Made by a program: the position numbers and the translations under genes. Below the pieces are notes generated by a model. The model was given only the letters and a program-made list of their open reading frames with translations. It was not told where the DNA came from and did not search any database. This document shows positions 25,293-32,318 of a stretch of 64,000 bases of DNA, one piece after another. Numbering within the stretch: the first letter of the stretch is position 1; each line of letters starts with the position of its first letter. Origin of the DNA: Paenibacillus tundrae (GTDB lineage Bacteria; Bacillota; Bacilli; Paenibacillales; Paenibacillaceae); the NCBI RefSeq assembly GCF_036884255.1, contig NZ_CP145605.1:6447001-6511000 (forward strand). Reading direction: 5' to 3'.

Positions 25293-25932
25293 AAAAAAAT
25301 CTCCTTCTTACTTTTAGTTTCCTGAGTATAGCATGATCGAAATGATTACATGTTATATGAAAAAAACATGGCTGGTTATAGCTTTTAACAATAGCAAAAG
25401 AGTCCTTATATAGCAAAAAAACCACCATCTCATAAGGTAGTGGATTTATAGGGTGGAGCGAAGTGCTGTAGTTAAGAATGATAATTCATATGTTTATCCT
25501 CGCATCTCTCAAGGAATTCTAAATGCCCCTAGTATTCGTGTTGTTATTTCTGGCTCTGTCTGAAATGTACAAAGTCCTGTCCTTTGACGAGGCTGGAAAC
25601 GGCCGGATTCATGTGGTCAACAGCGTCAAGTATTGTCCCAATGCCGTGACCACATTTTTTCCAATGATTTCTTAATATGCATGGTTGCTAGTCACTTCCA
25701 TGATGCCAAACAAGAGGGGCAAGCCATAAAAAATAAATTTCAATTCCTGCAGTTGAAAGCTATTCAAGCTAATTTGAAGATACGAAAGTTGAGTGGACTA
25801 TATTAAATTATTGACTCATTATGGAATTTACATGTAATATATAACATATAAATACTTTATTATCCTTATAAACCAAGTTTTGAACAGTTGGCCAACTTTC
25901 AAATACACTAAAATTTTGAAGGGAAGATCACG
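25293..25932. other. 640-bp intergenic region with a hairpin and a small ORF
   Basis: Contains a minus-strand hairpin followed by T (CCACC..GGTGG at about 25421-25443) with no evident gene in front of it, and a 36-codon plus-strand frame at 25565-25675 (MYKVLSFDEAGNGRIHVVNS...) without a ribosome site. These could be debris of a lost gene. The promoter of the next gene is at its right end. Confidence 0.45.
25880..25909 (+). promoter_or_regulatory. promoter with an embedded 12-bp operator-like palindrome
   Basis: TTGAAC (25880-25885) and TACACT (25904-25909) are 18 bp apart. The spacer begins with the perfect palindrome AGTTGGCCAACT (25886-25897). A protein bound there would block RNA polymerase. 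It serves the secreted-protein gene at 25933. Confidence 0.5.
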
Positions 25933-26724
25933 ATGAAAAAAGTAGTTACAGCTTTATTGGTTACGGCATCCTTATTTGTAGGTAGCGTTTCATCTTTTGC
26001 ATATTCTATAGATTCTTCAAATACAATTCCTACTAAAATGAATCCAGGAGCCATAGTAGAGTATGATGAAACCAACCAAATGATTGTTATTGACCAAGGT
26101 AACCTAGTAACACTGCCTTCTGTTTATCAAAACCAAATGACCCAGTTCAGTTCAGCAATGGTAGATATAGATCAACTAAAATTAGAAGAAGAATTTGTTG
26201 AGCAAATCAAAGAAGAAGCTAAAGATCTACCTGTATATAAAATAGAGAATCCTCTTCCACAACCGGGGTTGAGAGTTTTATACGATGCCGAAGGTTATAT
26301 AAAAGAATTTATATATCCTCAAGGAAACGCCTTCGCATTAGCAGCATATAAAGCATTACCTAGAGGAACTAGAAAGGCAGCCGGCACTTATACTTACGGT
26401 AGTAATAATAATAAAATCACAATAACATCCAGTACTGTTCTTGGAGAAGGTCGTTTTACTAATTTCACAGATACTACTGGTGAAAACAGCAATACGCTCA
26501 AAAAAGGTGATGCTGCAACGAGGGGCGACATAGATAACCCTAAATATGAACAGGTATTGGATGCACGAAACTTGGATAATAATGTTTTCGCTAATGTTAC
26601 TAAAAGAGATAACGGAGCTCTTCCTGATGCCACATTAGATATTTGGAAAACAGGTGTAGAACTATTTGATTTAAAATGGTCTTCTACTCTTTCATTTAAA
26701 GGTAGATACTTCTACTCATTCTAA
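25933..26724 (+). CDS. secreted protein of unknown function
   Basis: 263 residues with a signal peptide (MKKVVTALLVTASLFVGSVS, cut near residue 23 at SSFAYS). The mature part is Asn/Thr-rich and AT-rich in codon use. It contains 'VLYDAEGYIKEFIYPQGN' and a C-terminal beta-rich segment with many aromatic residues ('WSSTLSFKGRYFYSF'). It has no anchor or recognised domain. GAAGGGAAG precedes the ATG. A lipoprotein gene follows in the same direction beyond a weak hairpin, so the two may be functionally linked. The C-terminal aromatic strand end recalls secreted beta-barrel folds, but this is not decisive. Confidence 0.7.
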   Translation: MKKVVTALLVTASLFVGSVSSFAYSIDSSNTIPTKMNPGAIVEYDETNQMIVIDQGNLVTLPSVYQNQMTQFSSAMVDIDQLKLEEEFVEQIKEEAKDLPVYKIENPLPQPGLRVLYDAEGYIKEFIYPQGNAFALAAYKALPRGTRKAAGTYTYGSNNNKITITSSTVLGEGRFTNFTDTTGENSNTLKKGDAATRGDIDNPKYEQVLDARNLDNNVFANVTKRDNGALPDATLDIWKTGVELFDLKWSSTLSFKGRYFYSF

Positions 26725-26737
26725 ATTTAAAGTATTA

Positions 26738-26770
26738 AAGGAGGGGGCGGAATTCTTCGCCTCCTTATCA
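26738..26770 (+). terminator. hairpin between the secreted protein and lipoprotein genes
   Basis: AAGGAGGGGGCG pairs with CGCCTCCTT at 26738-26766. Only a short T tract follows, so it may be a partial terminator or an RNA-processing site between the two genes. Confidence 0.5.
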
Positions 26771-26793
26771 AATTTTTAAAAGGGTGATCATTT

Positions 26794-27852
26794 ATGCGAA
26801 TAGAGTATTCAAAAAATTACTTCTTTCTATTTTTGTTTGTTTTACTCATTTTAATTTCAGGATGCAGTAATGATGCAACAAATGTAAAAAAACCTTCTGT
26901 CGATATAAAAAATACTGTTTCACAATCCCGTGAATATCTCTCCATCACTAACACCGAATACGTCAATGGCACAGATCCCAATGATGGAATGAAAATGAAT
27001 GTGTATACATACGACTTACAGTCCAAAGCTCTTAACAAAATGACTGACTTGCCATATAACTCTCAATATCCTCTGACCGTAGTTTCTTTGGCCGAAGACA
27101 CCACCTATTATTCGGGCGAAGGCAAAAGTAAAGGGGACGAGTTATTCGCTTATGATATGAAAACACAGCAGGTGCATCAATTAAGCTCTAATTTATTTGC
27201 GATTAATGCAATTATCCCGGATGTCACTGAGAATACAATAATGATGGCTGCTGTGAAAAAGGGAGAACGCCCTGTAAAAGTCATGTTTCTGGATAAAGAA
27301 ACTCAAAAAATCTCGATATTAAATGAGCAAGATTCAGATACGACCACATGGGACATCGCCTATGATCCGGAAACAGAAAAAGGATACGCCATTCAATACT
27401 CTGAGGATGAACAATACGAGCAGATGGAAAAGTCCAATCAGACCCAAAAACCGATGGTTCCACCGAGTCATACCATTATCGAAATTGATCCCGTATCGAA
27501 ACAAACTCGTGCAATAATTAAACTTAAAGATGAACAGATTCTCACTCTATCTGCCAGAGGAAACCAGCTTCTCATAGCAACTGCAAAATACATTAATAAG
27601 ATGCCTATCGGATATAGTCTGGTGGATCTGCAGACAGGACAACGAAAGGACCTTCAACTTCCTATTAAAGCCAGCAGTGAATTGTTTCTGGACAAAGACG
27701 GTAACGGGTTTTATTTTCTCGGGGAAAAAGGAAATGGAAATACCGAGCGAGGTATTTATTTTTATGATATGAAAACGGACAAGATTGAGACTGTTTTCTT
27801 GCAAAAAGAAGGGTTCATCAATAACTTCACGCTAGTATCTGAACTGAACTAA
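26794..27852 (+). CDS. lipoprotein with probable beta-propeller repeats
   Basis: 352 residues. Lipobox LISGC near residue 27 after a hydrophobic signal marks a membrane-attached lipoprotein. The rest repeats a pattern of ~45 residues with 'YDMKTQQVHQL', 'LDKETQKISIL', 'IDPVSKQTRAII' and 'VDLQTGQRKDL', each a turn plus strand as in TolB/WD-like propellers. AAAAGGGTGA precedes the ATG. No catalytic motif. It may be a sensor or binding protein working with the neighbouring secreted protein; that is inference. Confidence 0.75.
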   Translation: MRIEYSKNYFFLFLFVLLILISGCSNDATNVKKPSVDIKNTVSQSREYLSITNTEYVNGTDPNDGMKMNVYTYDLQSKALNKMTDLPYNSQYPLTVVSLAEDTTYYSGEGKSKGDELFAYDMKTQQVHQLSSNLFAINAIIPDVTENTIMMAAVKKGERPVKVMFLDKETQKISILNEQDSDTTTWDIAYDPETEKGYAIQYSEDEQYEQMEKSNQTQKPMVPPSHTIIEIDPVSKQTRAIIKLKDEQILTLSARGNQLLIATAKYINKMPIGYSLVDLQTGQRKDLQLPIKASSELFLDKDGNGFYFLGEKGNGNTERGIYFYDMKTDKIETVFLQKEGFINNFTLVSELN

Positions 27853-27969
27853 CCTGACAAACGTCGTCAGAGCAGCTTTACTTGATTCTTCATCCTGAAA
27901 TATTTTCAATGAGTTAATGAGAGAATTTTCGCAAAACGATCCCATGAATAGCACATCATAAATTTTGCC

Positions 27970-28449
27970 CTACTTATGGTACGGTTCATTCCGATTTATC
28001 TTCACGGCGCGATAAATTTGCTCCACCAACACCAGCCGCATAAGCTGATGCGGCAGGGTCATGCGCCCGAAGCTCAAGCGTTGCTTCGCGCGGCGCAGCA
28101 CCTCATCGGAGAGCCCATGGCTGCCTCCGATGACAAACACGACATGGCTCGTCCCATACGTGCCGAGCTTGTCGATCTCCATAGCCAGCTCCTCGGAACT
28201 CCAGAGCTGGCCATCCAATGCGAGCGCGACAACATGCGCCTCGCTCTTCACATGCGCGAGGATGCGTTCACCCTCGCGCTCTTTCACCGCCCGTACCTCA
28301 GCTTCGCTCAGGGTATCGGGGGCTTTCTCGTCTGCGACCTCGATCATCTGAAACTTGATGTACGGGGCGAGCCGCTTGGCATATTCCTGAATGCCGAGCG
28401 TTAAATATTTTTCCTTCAATTTGCCTACGCCAATAATTTGAATCAACAT
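27970..28449 (-). CDS. rlmH: 23S rRNA (pseudouridine1915-N3)-methyltransferase RlmH
   Basis: 159 residues, the usual length. A SPOUT-class methyltransferase with the trefoil knot around 'FVIGGSHGLSDEV' and the C-terminal 'LPHQLMRLVLVEQIYRAVKINRNEPYHK' that is nearly invariant in the family. It methylates the N3 of pseudouridine 1915 in helix 69 of 23S rRNA within the 70S ribosome, using SAM. TTAGGAGGA lies before the ATG. Position next to the CxxH/CxxC gene and htrA matches the Bacillales order. Local GC is clearly higher than the neighbours. Confidence 0.97.
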   Translation of the reverse strand: MLIQIIGVGKLKEKYLTLGIQEYAKRLAPYIKFQMIEVADEKAPDTLSEAEVRAVKEREGERILAHVKSEAHVVALALDGQLWSSEELAMEIDKLGTYGTSHVVFVIGGSHGLSDEVLRRAKQRLSFGRMTLPHQLMRLVLVEQIYRAVKINRNEPYHK

Positions 28450-28560
28450 GAATATCCATTCCTCCTAAATTTGCTGCAAAAGAATCTATAAGTAAGATGC
28501 ATCAGCGCATCGTTCAATCTACTGTTTCAGCTACACGTTATATCTTCGCATCCCCAATAT

Positions 28561-28756
28561 TCTAACAAACCCCACACACCTTATTCAGCCCATTTTAGCT
28601 TCTTTTAAAATCTAACGAATCTCACACACGCTATCGCAGTAGAAACAAGCTTTTCCCACCACTTTCAAGGTCATTTCCTTAAAATAGCGTGTCTACGATT
28701 CGTTAGATTTCAACCAGGAAGCAATAGCACCATATAAGAGGTATCAGGTTCGTTAG
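28561..28756. repeat. 196-bp nested inverted repeat with four CTAACGAA half-sites, copy A
   Basis: Half-sites: TCTAACAAAC at 28561, TCTAACGAAT at 28611, GATTCGTTAGA at 28697 and GGTTCGTTAG at 28747. The first two point right, the last two left, so the element is a palindrome of two nested arms about 50 bp apart. 'CACACGCTAT' after the second half-site is mirrored by 'ATAGCGTGT' before the third. Copy B at 36391-36587 has the same spacing. Confidence 0.8.
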
Positions 28757-28766
28757 AGCTCCAAAG

Positions 28767-28832
28767 TACTGCACAGCTTCTACAATGCTACTGCACAGCT
28801 AATACAATATTGCTGCAAAGTTACCACAATAC
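28767..28832. repeat. three 22-bp tandem repeats
   Basis: Units at 28767-28788, 28789-28810 and 28811-28832 share the pattern TACTGCACAGCT--TACAAT. The first two are close to identical; the third has diverged. Confidence 0.75.
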
Positions 28833-29052
28833 TATAGCAACAACGCCTAACTCACCCAAAATAACTCGCCTATCAATATGTAAGCTTGCCCACGTGGCTG
28901 AGCACCCTATTACTATTACCTCACTTCATTGTTAATCCGCAAGATGCTAGCCACCTTCCACGACCAACTCGTTAAGGCGTACGCCAGGCAGGACACGTAT
29001 ATGTTGCACTTGGGCTTCTTCGTCCCCGCCCTAACGCCCCGTCTTCTCCTAC

Positions 29053-29084
29053 CAAAAAAGCAAAAAGAGCGCTCAACACGCTCT
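29053..29084 (-). terminator. terminator after the CxxH/CxxC gene
   Basis: AGAGCG (29066-29071) pairs with CGCTCT (29079-29084). On the minus strand TTTTTGCTTTTTT follows. Confidence 0.8.
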
Positions 29085-29185
29085 CTTCGCTCCTTACTGT
29101 GATGTTCATACCGGATGGAAAGTGAGTTCTAGCATAAAGCGCCACTTATGTGACGCCTTCTGCCGCCTTCAATTCCTACAGTACG

Positions 29186-29353
29186 CTAAACGACAAGAAA
29201 TTCCGCATGCTGCTCGCACTCAGCGCACTTCGCAGGCGGATCCCAGTCGGCAAATTCCGTCTCCTTCAAATCCACGATATCTGGAGCGTCCTCATACTCA
29301 TCGACAAACTTGTCGATCGCAATGTCCACGTGTTCTTTGCATACAACGTACAT
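29186..29353 (-). CDS. CxxH/CxxC small protein (YyzF-like)
   Basis: A 55-residue gene, easily missed. It reads MYVVCKEHVDIAIDKFVDEY and continues through 'DLKETEFADWDPPAKCAECEQHAEFLVV'. CKEH near the N-terminus and CAEC near the C-terminus form the CxxH...CxxC pattern of the family typified by B. subtilis YyzF, probably a zinc knuckle. In Bacillales this gene lies between htrA and rlmH, as here, which supports the call. ATG at 29353 with AAAGGA 11 nt upstream; an ATG four codons earlier abuts the ribosome site. Role unknown. Confidence 0.88.
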   Translation of the reverse strand: MYVVCKEHVDIAIDKFVDEYEDAPDIVDLKETEFADWDPPAKCAECEQHAEFLVV

Positions 29354-29562
29354 CCGTTCAAGCATCCTTTCTGTAACCAGCTATGCTCCCGATTCACAAC
29401 CGCTTATCCATATAGGATAGCCACTTCTCTGTTCTATCACACCTGGGACGTAAAAGAAACCCCTTATAGAATATTCCCGCATAGATCGGTTGAAAATACA
29501 TAGCCAAAATGAACCAGCCCGGCTCAGGGGCAAGCGACTATCTACTACACCCAAACACAAAA

Positions 29563-29598
29563 ACAACACCCCTTCCCTAACTAAAGGGACAGATGTTG
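29563..29598 (-). terminator. terminator after the metallo-hydrolase lipoprotein gene
   Basis: CAACACC (29564-29570) and CCCT (29574-29577) pair with AGGG (29584-29587) and GATGTTG (29592-29598). On the minus strand TTTTTG follows. Confidence 0.7.
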
Positions 29599-29634
29599 CT
29601 CTTGAGTTCCTGCCATGTCTTAAGTTATGTCCTC

Positions 29635-30615
29635 TTATGGCCAAGAAATTTCACCTTTGATCACCTGAGCACTCGTTTCCAAATCACCTGTATTGGTGAA
29701 GTCCGGATACGCCTTTTCCATTGTTGCAATTAGCTCTTTGGAATCTTTGGCTTTCTCTGCTTCTGCTTCAAACTTTGCAATATAATCGCGGGTAAACGTC
29801 ACACTGGATAGATCTCCAGCACTGGTTCCCACATAGTGACCTGGGATCACTCGCTCAGGGTTCAGAGCAGTAATCTCTTCCAACAGTTCACGCCACTCAT
29901 TACGGCTCTCTGGTGTTTGATTATCTGCCATCCAGACATGTACGTTCTCGTACACAGGAACGCCGCCCAGAACCGTTTTAATGGATGGGATCCATAGGAA
30001 GGTGTGCGACGGATCAGAACCATTCAGACCAATGATATCAACGGCTTGTCCATCTACCATGAACTGTTTACCGTCGAAGACATCAGGGACAATCTGTGCT
30101 GTTGGTGCATTTTCCTTCAGAATTGGGTTCCAGTAATCATTCTTCACTTGGATTGTTTCCTTAATGCCTTCTACTGTTCCTGGCGTTGCGACAATCTTCA
30201 CATCTGGGAATGCTTCACGGATGACCGACAGACCGAAGTAATAATCTGGATCTTTATGGCTGATAAATACGGTCGTAAGTTTCTTACCTGTATCCTTAAC
30301 CATTTTCACCAGTTGCTCCGCATCATTCTTCTGGAACTGAGCATCGACGAGCACCACCTCAGTAGGCCCTTCAATCAGGTTAGAGGAAACACCAAAAATA
30401 CTTTTCTCCCCTGGATTAAATGTAGTCACTTTAAGATCAGCCGTTGATGTAATTGCTTCATCGCCCGTTGTATTGTTCGCACCTGCCGCATTGGACGAGG
30501 TATCTGACGTATTTTCGGTTTTACTTGCCGTACTTGTACAAGCGCTCAAGATTAACATGATACTAAGGAGTAGCATGACTCCAATGGATGATTTTTTACG
30601 AAACACTTTATTCAA
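29635..30615 (-). CDS. MBL-fold metallo-hydrolase lipoprotein with altered metal motif
   Basis: 326 residues. The lipobox ILSAC puts Cys26 as the lipid anchor, followed by a Ser/Thr/Asn linker. The metallo-beta-lactamase fold is visible from residue ~60 ('SSNLIEGPTEVVLVDAQF', 'TTVFISHKDPDYYFGL', 'HTFLWIPSIKTVLGGVPVYENVH', 'NPERVIPGHYVG'). The usual HxHxDH is H120-K-D122-P-D124-Y125 here, so one or both zinc sites must differ. This HxDPDYYFG variant appears to occur in a sub-branch of COG0491. Substrate unknown; small esters or lactones are possible. The start is a TTG at 30615 with AGAGG only 3 nt away, or GTG at 30606. A strongly regulated promoter lies 330 bp upstream. Confidence 0.82.
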   Translation of the reverse strand: MNKVFRKKSSIGVMLLLSIMLILSACTSTASKTENTSDTSSNAAGANNTTGDEAITSTADLKVTTFNPGEKSIFGVSSNLIEGPTEVVLVDAQFQKNDAEQLVKMVKDTGKKLTTVFISHKDPDYYFGLSVIREAFPDVKIVATPGTVEGIKETIQVKNDYWNPILKENAPTAQIVPDVFDGKQFMVDGQAVDIIGLNGSDPSHTFLWIPSIKTVLGGVPVYENVHVWMADNQTPESRNEWRELLEEITALNPERVIPGHYVGTSAGDLSSVTFTRDYIAKFEAEAEKAKDSKELIATMEKAYPDFTNTGDLETSAQVIKGEISWP

Positions 30616-30910
30616 CTTCCTCTCATAATACTGTCGCCAGTTAGATTAACAATGCGCAGTGCAGTATGTTTTTAATTTTGATTATGCATTTTTAGTTAAA
30701 CGTCTTACCTTACGCTTTTTGAATTTTGCATTTTTGCTTACCCTTTTTGGATATTACATCTTAATCTAGCTTTGCTCCTACGATGTCTAGATTTCAAACC
30801 TTGACTTCACATTCAACATTGAATGACGGACATAGTCCGATTCATAACACACATCGCATTACACATAACTCTCTCTTACTTTGATCAAACAAGACCCCTT
30901 CCCACTTTTG
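30616..30910. other. long 5' leader between operator-bearing promoter and the MBL gene
   Basis: About 295 bp with no gene. The plus sequence at 30700-30760 repeats 'TTTTGNATTTTGCATTTTTG'-like stretches. A short CGGAC/GTCCG hairpin is present near 30835. No known riboswitch consensus recognised. Confidence 0.45.
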
Positions 30911-30976
30911 TGTAACTACTGTAGTTACAACTTTTAATATGTGACTATTATAGTTACAACTTAAACTACATGTCAA
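30911..30976 (-). promoter_or_regulatory. consensus promoter with two tandem palindromic operators
   Basis: On the minus strand TTGACA (30971-30976) and TATAAT (30947-30952) are separated by 18 bp, a fully consensus pair. The dyad TGTGACTATTATAGTTACA (30940-30958) covers the -10. A second dyad, perfect, TGTAACTACTGTAGTTACA (30911-30929), lies just downstream, with centres 29 bp apart. This is the layout of a repressed promoter; the regulator is unknown and not adjacent. Confidence 0.75.
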
Positions 30977-31175
30977 GGACTTATCTCTACATTTTTTTTA
31001 AAATCTAAAGTTTTAGCTCTTCTCTAGCAAGCATCTTTCACTCCAATAGGTGCAACCCAAATCAACCGAAGGCACTACTCTCACCAGAAGTTGTATAACC
31101 CAAACTCTTGTATACTCTCATTCTGACAGCCTACTTTTAAGAAATAAATCCCACACCATATTCATCGAGAACATC

Positions 31176-31210
31176 ACAAAAAAACCAACCAGAATATTCT
31201 GATTGGTTCT
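31176..31210 (-). terminator. terminator after the coiled-coil lipoprotein gene
   Basis: AACCAACCAGAATA pairs with TATTCTGATTGGTT (31183-31208). T7 follows on the minus strand. Confidence 0.85.
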
Positions 31211-31230
31211 CTCCATAAACCCATTTTCTA

Positions 31231-31752
31231 TTATTGCAGCCCAGATTGAGCCTTTGTCAGCAATTTGCCACTTTGAAAAGCAATGACCGCATTCGCTCCC
31301 GTATCTCCGGTACCTTTATAGTTGTAGACGACCATATTCTCGGCTTCACTCAACGCTTCGCCTTCGCCGCCGAGAATCGCGATCACTTCCTCCACCGTCA
31401 TACCCACTTCAAGCTTCTCGTACTGAGCAAAGGTAATGAGTACCCCATCGCCCTTTCCTGCCGATCCATTATTCGTAGGTGCGCCTGTAGTCGTCCCTCC
31501 GGTCTCAGTCGCAGTGGACACCGTCGTACTGAGCTCATTCAGCTTTTTCTCCAGCTCCGCAATCTTATTATCCTGTTCCCCGCTCTTCTGAACCTGCTCC
31601 GCCAGCCGCTGCTCTAGACCTGCAATCTTATCCTGCAACCCATTCGTATCCACGGCTCCTGTTGTAGCTTCCTTCGAAGTGCATGCAGATAAGAGAGACA
31701 GCGACATGAGTAGAGCCGTTCCCCCCAGCATCCCTTTCATTGTACGTTTCAT
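31231..31752 (-). CDS. DUF3862-like lipoprotein with coiled coil
   Basis: 173 residues. Lipobox LLSAC (Cys24). A heptad-patterned coiled coil, about 38-75 ('LQDKIAGLEQRLAEQVQKSG', 'KIAELEKKLNELSTTV'), leads to a Gly/Thr linker and a C-terminal domain. The latter has 'EKLEVGMTVEEVIAILGGEGEALSE' and 'GANAVIAFQSGKL', the SmpA/OmlA/BLIP-like fold of DUF3862 proteins. It is attached outside the membrane and has no enzyme motif. AGAGGGG precedes the ATG. Monocistronic. Function unknown. Confidence 0.82.
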   Translation of the reverse strand: MKRTMKGMLGGTALLMSLSLLSACTSKEATTGAVDTNGLQDKIAGLEQRLAEQVQKSGEQDNKIAELEKKLNELSTTVSTATETGGTTTGAPTNNGSAGKGDGVLITFAQYEKLEVGMTVEEVIAILGGEGEALSEAENMVVYNYKGTGDTGANAVIAFQSGKLLTKAQSGLQ

Positions 31753-31906
31753 GATTGAATAACCCCTCTTCTATGATTTAGAACATCCAGATCGTCAAAG
31801 ACCTGTTACTTGCACACCCGTGCATTACGAACACATTGACAACAGTTTATCATAGCAAAGGTCTAATGTAACTGAGTCTTAGGCTCTGATCCTGTCCGAT
31901 CATTTG

Positions 31907-32050
31907 TCAAAAGAATAACCTCTGTCCCGGTATACCGAGCCATTTCGACAGCAAAAACAACAGTGACAACCCTAAATCTAGTAGCACAAATCTTGCCCAT
32001 GTAATCAAAAACCAGTCCTTATGGGTACCCAGCAGTGATCCAATAACCAT
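31907..32050 (-). pseudogene. probable remnant of a membrane-protein gene (47 codons)
   Basis: The minus strand has a 47-codon frame MVIGSLLGTHKDWFLITWAR continuing through 'FVLLDLGLSLLFLLSKWLGIPGQRLFF' to TGA. Two hydrophobic helices and a WxR..D pattern look like genuine membrane-protein sequence. There is no ribosome site, and an in-frame TAA lies four codons before the ATG. It is best read as the C-terminal stub of a decayed gene; a real small membrane protein is less likely. Confidence 0.35.
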
Positions 32051-32232
32051 TAAGTAATAGATGCATTATTATCATTTCAGTATAGAGTTCATAAGTTCTG
32101 ATCGCCACTTGTTCTACTCATTCATTGTGAGATACCTGATTCTGATTTCATCTTCTGCTCGTCAGGGCTTTTAATGAGTGCTAACTCCGATAATTTGCAA
32201 GAACCCCGGTAACTTACAGCTCCTATAATGTT

Positions 32233-32270
32233 AAAAAAAAGAGCCGATCAGCGACCTGACCAGCTCTTTC
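32233..32270 (-). terminator. terminator after the HtrA-like gene
   Basis: AAGAGCCGATCAG pairs with CTGACCAGCTCTT, giving T8 on the minus strand. Confidence 0.88.
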
Positions 32271-32318
32271 TATGATCCCCTAACACAATCTCACCATAGC
32301 ATGTGCTTAATATATGTT

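Larger units (their letters stand above)
28450..29052. other. 600-bp repeat-rich spacer
   Basis: No gene with support. It holds the nested palindrome (28561-28756) and three 22-bp tandem repeats, listed separately. The rest, 28833-29052, shows no recognisable structure. Confidence 0.6.

Noticed and set aside
25293..25340. SAM (S-box) riboswitch before the MetE-like gene
   Set aside because: The short upstream sequence lacks the S-box core and a terminator.
25565..25675. 36-codon plus-strand frame MYKVLSFDEAGNGRIHVVNS...
   Set aside because: No ribosome site or family match; not called as a gene, only noted in the intergenic entry.
28450..28836. CRISPR array from the repeats at 28.5-28.8 kb
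   Set aside because: Half-sites are inverted, spacers are related, and only four units exist; there are no cas genes.
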